DNA from: Elusimicrobiota bacterium
GTDB lineage: Bacteria; Elusimicrobiota; Elusimicrobia; Elusimicrobiales; UBA9959
NCBI GenBank assembly: GCA_016208085.1
Contig: JACQYT010000056.1
Coordinates: 1 to 64,000 of the forward strand
Direction of reading: 5' to 3'
Length of the DNA stretch: 64,000 nt
This document shows, in pieces, positions 47,950-58,930 of this stretch. Within the stretch, counting starts at the first letter, position 1. Each line of letters opens with the position of its first letter. A program made the translations under genes and the position numbers. The notes under the pieces are model-generated. The model made no database searches. It saw nothing but the letters and a program-made list of their open reading frames with translations, and was not told the origin of the DNA.

Positions 47950-50723
47950 GCCAGTTCCCTCAAGATCGTCTCAAGTCTCGCCAGTTTATTCTCCGCGTCC
48001 GCTTTGCGCGAGACGACCCTGTCCACTTCGGCTTTGGCGGCGCGGCTGATGAAATTCGGACTTTTCAGCTTTCCTTCGCAAAGGGCGAGATCCGAGCCGA
48101 GCCTGCCGGCCTCTTTTGCGATGCGCGCCTTTTCTTTTTCGAGGTCTATCATGCCTTCCAGCGGCACATAGATATTGAATGCGTCCGAAAGAGCCGAGGC
48201 CGCGCGCGCGGGCCTGGCCAGGTCCGGGGCTATTTCCAGACCTTCCGTCCTGGCCAGCCTTGAGATATAGCTTTCGTGCTTTTTAAGAAGTTCCAAAGCG
48301 TTCTTGTCCGCGGAAGTAATAAGGGTTTTGACGGTCCTGGCGGGCGGGATCTCGAACTCCGCGCGCAGCGTCCTTATCTGCGTGACAACGCCCATTATCT
48401 TTTTCATGGAGCTTTCGGCTTGTGAAGACTGAAGGCTGAAGGCTGAAGGCTGCCCGCCAAACAATCCGGCGGGTCCGCCTCCGGCGGAAAGGCTGAAGGG
48501 ATATTTTTCCTTCAAAAGAAACGGCTTGTCCGGGCTGGTATAAGCTTTAAGACCCGAGAACAGCTCTTCCGTGACGTAGGGCATGAACGGGTGCAGCGCT
48601 TTCAAAGTTCCGCCGAAGAGATGCAAAAGAATGCCCAGGGTAACGGCCTTATCAGCGGTTTCAAGCCTCGGCTTGGCCAGTTCCAGGTACCAGTCGCAGA
48701 AATCGTCCCAGAAAAACCTGTAAAGGACGCTGACGGCGTTCCCGATATCGTAGTCCGCCATGCAGGCCTTTACGTCGTCCAGGGCGCCGCCGTAGCGTTC
48801 AAGTATCCAGTCGTCGGCCAGGGTAAGCGCGCCTGAAGCCTTCAACGCTTTGAGCTGTTTTTCATCAAGGGAGGTTATGCCGGAATTTTCCGGCAGGTTC
48901 ATCATTATGAACCTGAATACGTTGTATATCTTGTTGACGAAGTTCCGTCCGCCTATGAGGGCCTCTTCCGAGAACGGGATGTCTTTGCCGCCCGCGGCCT
49001 GCGAAAGAATGGCGAACCGCATGGCGTCTGTGCCGTATTTGTCCGTCATGGAAAGCGGGTCTATGCCGTTGCCTAGGGATTTGGACATCTTTTTGCCGTG
49101 CCTGTCCCTGATGATGCCGTGCACGTAGACATAGCTGAAAGGCGGCCTGCCCATATGCTCTATGCCGCTCATGACCATGCGCGCCACCCACAGGTAAAGT
49201 ATCTCATAGCCGGTCACAAGGACCGAGGTCGGGTAGTAATAAGCCAGTTCCTCCGATCTTTGCGGCCAGCCGAAGACGGAAAACGGCCATAAAGCCGATG
49301 AAAACCATGTGTCCAGGACGTCGGGGTCCTGCACGAAGTCCGCGCCCCCGCAATCCGGGCACTTTGGGGGTTTCGCGAACGAAACCGCCGGCTTTGCCCC
49401 GCCTTTGAACGAGACTCTTGAAAGTTCTCCCGCCGCCGAAAACCTCAAGGCCGCCGAAGAACAGGTTTTGCAGTACCAGACCGGGATGCGGTGGCCCCAC
49501 CAGATCTGACGGGAGATGCACCAGTCCTGGATATTCTTCAGCCATTCTATGAAAGGCTTTTTCCAGGAAGAGGGATAAAATTTCACCTCTTCGCTTTCGG
49601 CCGCTTTTATCGCCGGCGCGGCCAGGTCTTTCATCTTCACGAACCATTGCTCGGAGACCAGCGGTTCTATGTGTTGATGACAGCGCTCGCATTTGTTGAC
49701 GGAATGCCTGTAGTGCTCTTCTTTCTCCAGGAATTCCCCGGCCTTGAGGTCTTCCACTATCTCTTTCCTGGCCGCCTGTGCGTTTTTGCCGCGGTATTTC
49801 TCCGGGCAATTGACCATTCTCCCGGTAAAATCTATGACCCTTATGAACTGAAGTCCGTGCCGCCGGCCTATTTCAAAGTCCGCCGGGTCGTGGGCCGGGG
49901 TGACCTTAACCGCCCCCGTGCCGAAAGTCTTGTCCACAACGCTCTCGGCTATCACCGGTATGACGCGGCCGGCAAGCGGGAGCTTCAGCTTCCCGCCTAT
50001 CAGCGTTTTATACCTGTCGTCTTCGGGATTTACGGCCACGGCGGTGTCGCCGAGCATGGTTTCGGGCCGCGTGGTGGCCACCGTAAGGCCTTTTGACCCG
50101 TCCGCCGCCGGGTAATGGATATGCCAGAGCTTGGATTTTTCCTCTTCGTACTCCACTTCAATGTCGGAGAGCGCGGTGCCGCAGCGCGTGCACCAGTTTA
50201 TCATCCTTTCGCCCCTGTAGATCAAGCCTTTCTTCCACAGGGCGCTGAAAGCCTCAAAAACGGCCGTTGCGCGCTTAGCGTCCATGGTGAAGCGTACATT
50301 GGCCTTGCCGGTGTCCAGGGCGCAGCCGAGCTTCCTGAGCTGGTTTAAGATGGTGTCGCCGCAAACCCAGTACCAAGCCCACATCCGTTCAAGGAATTTT
50401 TCCCTGCCCAGGTCTTCCTTGGTCCTGCCTTCGGTTTTAAGCATCTTCTCCATCACGTTTTGCGTGGCTATGCCGCCGTGATCGGTGCCAGGCACCCAGT
50501 AAGCCTCTTTGCCGGTCATGCGCTCGTAACGCACCAGCGAATCCTGTAAAATGTTGTTCAGGGCGTGGCCCATATGCAGCGCCCCGGTGATGTTCGGCGG
50601 GGGGATCACTATGACAAAAGGTTTCCTGCCCTTGTCGGCCGCGGAAATAAAAAGTTTTTCCTTCTGCCAGATTTCGGACCATTTGTCCTCTACCGGCCCG
50701 GGGTCATAAGTTTTTGGAAGCAT
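47946..50723 (-). CDS. valS: valyl-tRNA synthetase
   Basis: Charges tRNA-Val. 925 aa; class I signatures HMGH in NITGALHMGHALN (about residue 50) and KMSKS in KKMSKSLGNG (about 545), with the editing CP1 domain between (TTRPETMLGDTAVAVNPED). The C-terminal coiled coil (IDLEKEKARIAKEAGRLGSD) is present. At about residues 743-765 a glycine/serine-rich stretch (AGGGPAGLFGGQPSAFSLQS) sits between the anticodon domain and the coiled coil. It is encoded by a dispersed repeat inserted in frame. The ATG has GAGG six bases upstream. Confidence 0.97.
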   Translation of the reverse strand: MLPKTYDPGPVEDKWSEIWQKEKLFISAADKGRKPFVIVIPPPNITGALHMGHALNNILQDSLVRYERMTGKEAYWVPGTDHGGIATQNVMEKMLKTEGRTKEDLGREKFLERMWAWYWVCGDTILNQLRKLGCALDTGKANVRFTMDAKRATAVFEAFSALWKKGLIYRGERMINWCTRCGTALSDIEVEYEEEKSKLWHIHYPAADGSKGLTVATTRPETMLGDTAVAVNPEDDRYKTLIGGKLKLPLAGRVIPVIAESVVDKTFGTGAVKVTPAHDPADFEIGRRHGLQFIRVIDFTGRMVNCPEKYRGKNAQAARKEIVEDLKAGEFLEKEEHYRHSVNKCERCHQHIEPLVSEQWFVKMKDLAAPAIKAAESEEVKFYPSSWKKPFIEWLKNIQDWCISRQIWWGHRIPVWYCKTCSSAALRFSAAGELSRVSFKGGAKPAVSFAKPPKCPDCGGADFVQDPDVLDTWFSSALWPFSVFGWPQRSEELAYYYPTSVLVTGYEILYLWVARMVMSGIEHMGRPPFSYVYVHGIIRDRHGKKMSKSLGNGIDPLSMTDKYGTDAMRFAILSQAAGGKDIPFSEEALIGGRNFVNKIYNVFRFIMMNLPENSGITSLDEKQLKALKASGALTLADDWILERYGGALDDVKACMADYDIGNAVSVLYRFFWDDFCDWYLELAKPRLETADKAVTLGILLHLFGGTLKALHPFMPYVTEELFSGLKAYTSPDKPFLLKEKYPFSLSAGGGPAGLFGGQPSAFSLQSSQAESSMKKIMGVVTQIRTLRAEFEIPPARTVKTLITSADKNALELLKKHESYISRLARTEGLEIAPDLARPARAASALSDAFNIYVPLEGMIDLEKEKARIAKEAGRLGSDLALCEGKLKSPNFISRAAKAEVDRVVSRKADAENKLARLETILRELA
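48429..48493. repeat. in-frame repeat insertion within valS
   Basis: Three GGCTGAA units, then the 50-bp gcccgccaaaca repeat also present at 45403-45452. It is translated on the minus strand without a stop. Confidence 0.8.
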
Positions 50724-50741
50724 TATGCCTCTTTTGAAAGT

Positions 50742-50793
50742 TGTAGCGGGCGACGTAAGTCGCCTATTTGGCGGACTGACATCCGCCGCTACA
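50742..50793. repeat. 52-bp TGTAGCGG element upstream of valS
   Basis: Reverse complement of the 30221-30272 element with four mismatches. Lies 18 bases upstream of the valS start. A second imperfect hairpin built on aatcccc...ggggatt follows at 50811-50857. Confidence 0.85.
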
Positions 50794-50882
50794 CCAGTTG
50801 CTAACTGTCTAATCCCCCTCTTTCCTCCTTTTCATAAAGGGGGAGGAAGGGGGATTTTATTGTTTCGACCGGATGTGAAAAG

Positions 50883-51989
50883 CTATACGAATTCTCTGAA
50901 AACCGCGTTCGAGAGATAAAGACATTTCTGATTTATCTTTACACGCCTGCCCGAAACCTCCAGCAGCCCTCTGGCGGACAGTGCGTTTATCTCTTCCCTA
51001 AATTCTATAAATATACCGTCCGGCAATACAATTCCGTCTGTTTTGCGCAATCCGAGCCACACGCGCTCGGCGTTTCTCTGAGCGGGGGTCAGGGTTTCGC
51101 AATACGCCCTGGCCGGCCCGCCGGCGTCCCCCGCGGTCCTTATGTACTCGCCCAGGTTCGCGGTATTACCCCAACGTTGTCCGGCTCTGTGCGAAGCGGC
51201 CGCGGTCCCCAGGCCGATATAGTCGCCCTGCTCCCAATAATTGAGGTTGTGAAGAGATTCTTTGCCGGGTTTGGCGAAGTTAGAAATCTCATAATGCCTG
51301 AAGCCGGCTTTTTTAAGGAGCGGCAGGGCTTCTTCATACATGCCGGCGGCCGTCTCCGGCGCTTCCCTGACGCCGAGCGTTGAAAAAACCGTCCCCTCGT
51401 GCACTTCAAGGGCGTAGAACGAGACATGCTCCGGCCCAAGCGTTAAGACTTTGTTCAGGCTTTGCCTGAAATCTTCACGGCTTTGGCCCGGCAGGCCTGT
51501 CATCAGGTCTATGTTTATATTGTCAAAGCCCGAGCGCCTTAGAAAACCTAAAGCTTTTAAAAAGTCCTCAAAAACCGCCGGGCGGCCCAATTTTTTAAGC
51601 AGCGCGTTCTGCGCGGCCTCCAGGCCGAGGCTTACCCTGGTTATACCGGCGGCCTTGAGCAGGCCGGCTTTTTGAAGCGTAAGACTTTCGGGGTTGGCCT
51701 CAAAAGTTGCCTCTTTCAGGTCTTTTATGCGGCCGAAACTTTTTTCCACCAGCGAAAACAACTCCTTAAGCCGGGCCGGGGGGAGGAAGCTGGGGGTTCC
51801 GCCGCCTATATAAAGGGTGTCCGGACGGTTGGACAGCGAGGCGGCTTTTCGCCCGGCATATAACCCTGCTTCCAGCTTTAACGCTTCAATATAAGGGCCT
51901 ATCAGGTCCGTTCTGCCGGCGCTGGAGGTAAAATCGCAATAATGGCATCTGCTTGCGCAGAAGGGAATGTGAACGTATAAGCCATGCAT
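50883..51989 (-). CDS. hemW: HemW-like radical SAM protein (coproporphyrinogen III oxidase-like)
   Basis: 368 aa. The radical-SAM cluster motif CxxxCxxC is CASRCHYC near residue 12, followed by the GGGTPS loop, FEANPES, RVSLGLEA and the NINIDLMTGLPGQS strand. The C-terminal HemW domain (HYEISNFAKPGKESLHN, YWEQGDYIGLG) is intact. HemW proteins are heme chaperones; they have no CPO activity. The cysteine spacing and the missing N-terminal HemN extension fit HemW rather than HemN. Confidence 0.93.
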   Translation of the reverse strand: MHGLYVHIPFCASRCHYCDFTSSAGRTDLIGPYIEALKLEAGLYAGRKAASLSNRPDTLYIGGGTPSFLPPARLKELFSLVEKSFGRIKDLKEATFEANPESLTLQKAGLLKAAGITRVSLGLEAAQNALLKKLGRPAVFEDFLKALGFLRRSGFDNINIDLMTGLPGQSREDFRQSLNKVLTLGPEHVSFYALEVHEGTVFSTLGVREAPETAAGMYEEALPLLKKAGFRHYEISNFAKPGKESLHNLNYWEQGDYIGLGTAAASHRAGQRWGNTANLGEYIRTAGDAGGPARAYCETLTPAQRNAERVWLGLRKTDGIVLPDGIFIEFREEINALSARGLLEVSGRRVKINQKCLYLSNAVFREFV

Positions 51990-52000
51990 AGCGGGGAGAA

Positions 52001-52103
52001 GGATAAAGGATGAAGGCTAAAGGCTTAAGGAAGAGGAAGACGGGAAAAAATGTGGGGAACAAATATACCGCCTTTATCCTTCAGCCTTAAGCCTTTATCC
52101 TTT
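52001..52103. repeat. GGATAAAGG inverted repeat between hemW and the slipin gene
   Basis: ggataaaggatgaaggct... (52001-52030) faces cctttatccttcagcctt... (52071-52103). Similar arms occur inside the composite repeats at 42727 and 60477. Confidence 0.75.
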
Positions 52104-52110
52104 CCGCCTG

Positions 52111-52857
52111 CTAGTTCTGGTTCTTCTTCATGAACATCTGTATCAGGTCTATCGGCACCGGGAAGATGATGGTGGAGTTCTTTTCAATGGATATTTCAGC
52201 CAGCGTCTGCAGATAGCGCAGCTGTACGGCCACGGGCTGGGTGTTCATGATCTGGGCCGCGTCAGCCAGTTTCTGCGAGGCCTGAAATTCGCCTTCGGCG
52301 TGGATAACCTTGGCCCGCCTTTCCCTTTCCGCCTCGGCCTGTTTCGCTATGGCTCTTTGCATTTCCTGCGGAAGGTCCACGTTCTTGACTTCAACGCTGG
52401 AGATCTTTATGCCCCAGGGCTCGGTATGCAGGTCAAGTATCTCCTGGAGGTTTTTGTTTATCTTGTCGCGGTTGGCAAGCAGATCGTCCAGTTCCTGCTG
52501 GCCCAGCACGCTCCTGAGCGTGGTCTGCGCCAGCTGGCTGGTGGCGTACATATAGTTTTCCACGTTCAGCACGGCGGTCTGCGGGTTGACCACCCTGAAA
52601 TAAATGACCGCATTGACCTTCACCGAGATGTTGTCGCGGGTAATAACGTCCTGCGGCGGCACATCCAGCACCACTACACGGGTGCTCATCCTGAACATCT
52701 GCTGTATGCCGGGGATAAGGATTATCAGGCCCGGGCCTTTAACGCCGGTGAAGCGGCCGAACGTGAGGATCACACCCCGCTCGTACTCGTTAAGTATCTT
52801 GATGCTCGTGAAAACTATGATAACCGCAATTATTATCAACGGAGTCATACCGATCAT
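52111..52857 (-). CDS. slipin (SPFH/Band 7 membrane scaffold protein)
   Basis: 248 aa with one N-terminal hairpin helix ([18 protein letters not shown]) and the SPFH domain ([70 protein letters not shown]). A coiled-coil tail follows with the slipin signature [20 protein letters not shown]. Slipins organise membrane microdomains, and bacterial ones often pair with an NfeD protease partner, which is not present here. The start has AAAGGAGGG upstream. Confidence 0.93.
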   Translation of the reverse strand: MIGMTPLIIIAVIIVFTSIKILNEYERGVILTFGRFTGVKGPGLIILIPGIQQMFRMSTRVVVLDVPPQDVITRDNISVKVNAVIYFRVVNPQTAVLNVENYMYATSQLAQTTLRSVLGQQELDDLLANRDKINKNLQEILDLHTEPWGIKISSVEVKNVDLPQEMQRAIAKQAEAERERRAKVIHAEGEFQASQKLADAAQIMNTQPVAVQLRYLQTLAEISIEKNSTIIFPVPIDLIQMFMKKNQN

Positions 52858-53044
52858 TTAACCCTCCTTTTAAACCTTAATTTTCCGGCCGAAATCCGCC
52901 CCGGAAAAACTGCGCCAAGTTAAGTCTAGCAAAAGAAAGCGACAGAGCGCAACTTTCCGTTATTTTCCACAGCCCGCCTTGTCGCGCTTTTTCTAATTAT
53001 GTATATTAAGATTGGTTCATTCGTAAAAAGTCATTTTGCCGTTC

Positions 53045-53102
53045 TGTAGCGGGCGAATTACTATTCGCCTCTATTGGGCGGGATAGTAATCCCGCCGCTA
53101 CA
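53045..53102. repeat. TGTAGCGG element with two internal hairpins
   Basis: tgtagcgggcgaatta/tattcgcct and gggcgggata/taatcccgccgctaca. It lies 43 bases before the acpS remnant and is the main feature of the 287-bp gap 52858-53144. Confidence 0.8.
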
Positions 53103-53144
53103 ATTTTCCGGAATGCGGACTTTTTACGGGAGAGTCAAGATTGC

Positions 53145-53210
53145 ATGATTTTAGGGATAGGAACCGACTTCATCGAGGTTTCCCGGGTCCAAAGGCTTCA
53201 AAGAAATAAT
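53145..53210 (+). pseudogene. 5' end of acpS (holo-ACP synthase) fused in frame to kbl
   Basis: The first 18 codons read MILGIGTDFIEVSRVQRL, the near-universal N-terminus of holo-ACP synthase (MILGIGTDIVEI..R). The rest of acpS is absent; the frame continues after four codons into the kbl start. It may be a leftover from a deletion that joined acpS to kbl, in which case the acpS promoter now drives kbl. Confidence 0.6.
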
Positions 53211-54458
53211 ATGGCTTTCGCCGACACTGTCCGAGAGGAGTATCAGAAAGAGCTTGAGAGCTTGAGGAGCGCCGGCATGTTCAAGGTCGAGCGCTTCATC
53301 CATTCCGCGCAGGCCGCCGACATCGAAGTGGAATTCCCGGCGGGTTCGGCGCCCAAAAAAGTCATCAATATGTGCGCCAATAATTACCTTGGGCTCTCCA
53401 GCCATCCCGAGGTCGTCAAGGCCGCGCACGACGGCATGGACAGGCGCGGCTACGGGATGTCCTCGGTGCGCTTCATCTGCGGCACACAGGACATACATAA
53501 GGAGCTGGAAAAGCGCATGACGGAGTTCCTCGGTACCGAGGACACCATCCTGTTTGCGTCCTGCATGGACGCCAACGCCGGGGTCTTCGAGGCTATTCTC
53601 GGCGAAGCCGACGCGATCATCTCCGACCGCCTGGTCCACGCTTCCATCATAGACGGCATCAGGCTGTGCAAGGCGCAGCGCGACATCTTCAACCATACCG
53701 ACATGAAAGACCTGGAGGCCAAGCTCCGCCTTCATTGCGGCAGACGTCGTAAGATCGTAGTCACGGACGGCGTTTTCTCTATGGACGGCGACACGCCCCC
53801 GCTGGACGAGATGGTTGTCCTGTGCGAAAAGTACGGCGCGCTGCTCTTCGTTGACGATTCCCATTCCACCGGCTTTATCGGCAAGACGGGCCGTGGCACG
53901 CACGAAAAATACGGCGTCGTAGGCAAAATAGATGTCATAACCACCACTTTCGGCAAGGCCCTCGGCGGCGCCTCGGGCGGCTGCGTCTCGGGCCGCAGGG
54001 AACTTGTGGAGATGTGCCGGCAGAAGGCCCGCCCGTACCTGTTCTCCAATACGATTGCGCCTGTGGTGGTGGCGGGAGCGCTGCGGGTGTTGGACATTCT
54101 TTCCCGGAGCACGGAGCGCCGCGACAAGCTGGAGAGCAATTCCGCCTATTGGCGCAAGGGCCTGACCGAAGCCGGCTTTGTGCTCAAAGAGGGCGACACC
54201 CCGATCGTTCCGGTCATGCTGTTCAACGCGAAGCTCGCCCAGGATTTCTCCCGCGACCTCTTTGACGAGGGGATATACGCGATAGGCTTCTTCTTCCCGG
54301 TGGTTCCCAATGGCCAGGCCCGCATCCGCACGCAGCTTTCGGCCGCGCACGAGACGCACCATCTGGATAAGGCCCTTACCGCCTTTATCAAGGTAGGTAA
54401 AAAATACGGGATACCGGGCAAGACCAGGGAAGAGATCATCGCCAGGTACGGCGCTTAA
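53211..54458 (+). CDS. kbl: glycine C-acetyltransferase (2-amino-3-ketobutyrate CoA ligase)
   Basis: PLP enzyme of threonine breakdown: 2-amino-3-oxobutyrate + CoA to glycine + acetyl-CoA. From the Met at 53211 it is 415 aa and collinear with E. coli Kbl. VINMCANNYLGLSSHPEV, MSSVRFICGTQDIHKELE, TDGVFSMDGDTPPLDE and FVDDSHSTGFIGKTGRGTHE are present, the PLP lysine is in TTTFGKALGGASGG, and the close is FFFPVVPNGQARIRTQLSAA. These favour KBL over biotin-pathway AONS, though no threonine dehydrogenase is next to it. Translation may begin at 53145, giving a 22-residue acpS-derived extension. Confidence 0.9.
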   Translation: MAFADTVREEYQKELESLRSAGMFKVERFIHSAQAADIEVEFPAGSAPKKVINMCANNYLGLSSHPEVVKAAHDGMDRRGYGMSSVRFICGTQDIHKELEKRMTEFLGTEDTILFASCMDANAGVFEAILGEADAIISDRLVHASIIDGIRLCKAQRDIFNHTDMKDLEAKLRLHCGRRRKIVVTDGVFSMDGDTPPLDEMVVLCEKYGALLFVDDSHSTGFIGKTGRGTHEKYGVVGKIDVITTTFGKALGGASGGCVSGRRELVEMCRQKARPYLFSNTIAPVVVAGALRVLDILSRSTERRDKLESNSAYWRKGLTEAGFVLKEGDTPIVPVMLFNAKLAQDFSRDLFDEGIYAIGFFFPVVPNGQARIRTQLSAAHETHHLDKALTAFIKVGKKYGIPGKTREEIIARYGA

Positions 54459-54488
54459 AAAAATGTCCGCCTCAGGCAGACATTTTTT
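54459..54488 (+). terminator. Rho-independent terminator after kbl
   Basis: aaatgtccgcct / aggcagacattt arms (one mismatch) flanked by an A run and a T run, starting directly after the kbl stop. It doubles as the hairpin end of the inverted leader repeat. Confidence 0.8.
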
Positions 54489-54569
54489 TAATATTCGTTC
54501 GCCTGCTTGCCGGCTTCGGCCGATAGATTTTACCAGTGAACGCCTGTTAATTTTAGTATTGCCGATCAG
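54463..54569 (-). repeat. ~100-bp hairpin-leader repeat, inverted copy 5 (after kbl)
   Basis: Read on the minus strand: CTGATC, then AGGCGTTCACTGGTAAAATC, then GCGAACG at offset 67, then an ATGTCTGCC hairpin touching the kbl terminator. The body aligns closely with the murA copy (AAAATCTAT..GG). Confidence 0.75.
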
Positions 54570-54625
54570 GAAAGAAACTAAAAAACCCTCCTTTTAGCAA
54601 AGGGGGAAGAAGGGGAATTTGAATA

Positions 54626-56119
54626 ATGCCTTACGCTGTTTTTGCTGTTTATCTGCTGACGTTGGTGGGAATAACCATATACACCGCAAAGAGATCGCGG
54701 AATTCTTCCGATTTTATTTTAGGCGGCAAGCAGATCTCCGGAGTGTCGCTGGCCCTGTCCGAGAGGGCGACGGGGGAGTCGGCCTGGCTGTTACTGGGGC
54801 TGACGGGCGAAGCTTACCTGCTGGGCCTGCAGACCTTCTGGATCGCGCTGGGCTGCGTCGTCGGCATAATTTTCATCTGGTTCGTGATGGGCGAACGGCT
54901 GCAAATGGAGCGGGAAAGGACCGGCGCGCTGACGATTTCAAGCCTGCTCTCCAAAAAATTCCCCGGTTCTGAAAAAGTTATCGGGACTCTTTCGGCTTCC
55001 ATCATCGTGTTTTTCTTTTTGTTCTACGTGGAGGCACAGTTCTACGGCGGCGGCAAGGTCCTCTACGATACTTTCGGCCTGAACCCGCTGTGGGGCGTGG
55101 TCGCCGGCTCGCTGATAGTCGTCCTCTACTGCATGATAGGCGGGTTCATCACCGTCGTCTTCACCGACGTCTTCCAGGCGATACTGATGATAATCACGCT
55201 GATCCTTCTGCCGGTCATACTGATGTATATCGCGGCTTCAAAAGACATACACCTCGCGCAGGCGATAATGAAAGCGGGGACGGAATTTAGCTCGCTGACG
55301 GCCGGGAAGGAGGGGATGGCGGGCTTCCTGCTGGCTTTGAGCGGCATGAGCTGGGCGCTGGGCTATACCGGCCAGCCGCAGCTCTTGACCAGGATGATGG
55401 CCATCAGGGATAAAAAAGAAGTCACGGCCGCCAAATGGGTGGCAGCAGGCTGGACAGTGCTGGCCTACGGCGGGGCCCTGATGATAGGCCTTCTGGGCTA
55501 CGCTTTCGCCCAGAACGGCGTTCTCCCGGCGCAATCCCTGGCCAAGCTGTCCGACACTAAGGCCAACGGCTGCGAGCTGATACTGCCCGTGCTTATAAAT
55601 TTCTTCGTGACGCCGGTCGTCGGCGGCGTGCTGCTCTGCGGCGCCATCTCCGCGATGATGTCCACTGCTTCCTCCGAGATCATCGTAAGCTCCTCGTCGG
55701 TCACGGAAGACATCTACGGCGCTTTTTCAAAGAAGCAGATGACCCCGAAGCAATCCCTCCGGTTTAACAGGTGGGTAACGCTGGCTTTCGGCCTGGCCGC
55801 GTTCATAATGGCGCTGACGGTCAAGGATTCCGTCTACGGGCTTGTCTCTTACGCGTGGTCGGGCATAGGCTCTTCGTTCGGCCCGGCGCTGCTCTTATTG
55901 CTGTACTGGAAAAAGTTCTCCCGCGCCGGCGTCATAGCCTCGCTTATCAGCGGCACCGCCGGCACGATAATCTGGAAAACCTGGCTGGTGGGCCCAAGCG
56001 GCGGCATCTCGGAGCGCCTCGCCAGTTTCGTCTTCGCTTTCCTGATGGCCGTCCTGTTCTCGTACCTGTTCCCTGAAAAGAGCGAAGCGCCCGCCGAAGC
56101 GCGACCTTATTTTATTTAA
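54626..56119 (+). CDS. sodium:solute symporter (PutP-like)
   Basis: 497 aa, 12-13 transmembrane helices, SSS family. GGKQISGVSLALSERATGES corresponds to the proline permease region that forms the Na+ site, and the STASSEIIVSSSSVTEDIY segment matches PutP helix 8. Likely imports proline or a related amino acid with Na+. It follows kbl, so the pair might serve amino-acid use, but a terminator separates them. The start has GAAGGGGAA 10 bases upstream. Substrate is inferred from similarity only. Confidence 0.88.
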   Translation: MPYAVFAVYLLTLVGITIYTAKRSRNSSDFILGGKQISGVSLALSERATGESAWLLLGLTGEAYLLGLQTFWIALGCVVGIIFIWFVMGERLQMERERTGALTISSLLSKKFPGSEKVIGTLSASIIVFFFLFYVEAQFYGGGKVLYDTFGLNPLWGVVAGSLIVVLYCMIGGFITVVFTDVFQAILMIITLILLPVILMYIAASKDIHLAQAIMKAGTEFSSLTAGKEGMAGFLLALSGMSWALGYTGQPQLLTRMMAIRDKKEVTAAKWVAAGWTVLAYGGALMIGLLGYAFAQNGVLPAQSLAKLSDTKANGCELILPVLINFFVTPVVGGVLLCGAISAMMSTASSEIIVSSSSVTEDIYGAFSKKQMTPKQSLRFNRWVTLAFGLAAFIMALTVKDSVYGLVSYAWSGIGSSFGPALLLLLYWKKFSRAGVIASLISGTAGTIIWKTWLVGPSGGISERLASFVFAFLMAVLFSYLFPEKSEAPAEARPYFI

Positions 56120-56141
56120 TCTTACAATGCAATAGCCTCTA

Positions 56142-56162
56142 CCCCTCTTTTGGAAAGAGGGG
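56142..56162 (+). terminator. possible terminator hairpin after the symporter gene
   Basis: Nine-base arms cccctcttt / aaagagggg with loop tgg, 23 bases after the stop. A T run comes only after a further ten bases, so this may be another dispersed palindrome rather than a terminator. Confidence 0.35.
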
Positions 56163-56274
56163 AGGGGAAGATTTTTGCAAAGAAAATTAACGACGAGGCG
56201 GGGACCGGATAATAGTTTAAATTTTGTATTATATAAGTGGTTTCAAGGCCGGTTCTCTAAATGAAGTTTTCGCT

Positions 56275-56377
56275 CTGACCGGCGTGACGGAATTCACCGG
56301 CGTGTGCCGGTGAAATACAAAGCTGAAGTCGTCTGACAGGCGAACGGACACCCGTCCGCCTCAAGGCGCGGACGGGT
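56275..56377 (+). repeat. ~100-bp hairpin-leader repeat, copy 2 (nusB)
   Basis: CTGACCGGCG start, GCGAACG at offset 65, ending in an acccgtccgc/gcggacgggt hairpin (56350-56377) one base before the nusB ATG. Confidence 0.8.
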
Positions 56378-56378
56378 T

Positions 56379-58927
<2,549 letters not shown>

Positions 58928-58930
58928 ATT

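Noticed and set aside
53151-54362. 403-codon open frame antisense to kbl
   Set aside because: The plus-strand KBL is unmistakable; the antisense frame has no domain, no ribosome-binding site and the composition expected from reading GC-rich codons backwards.
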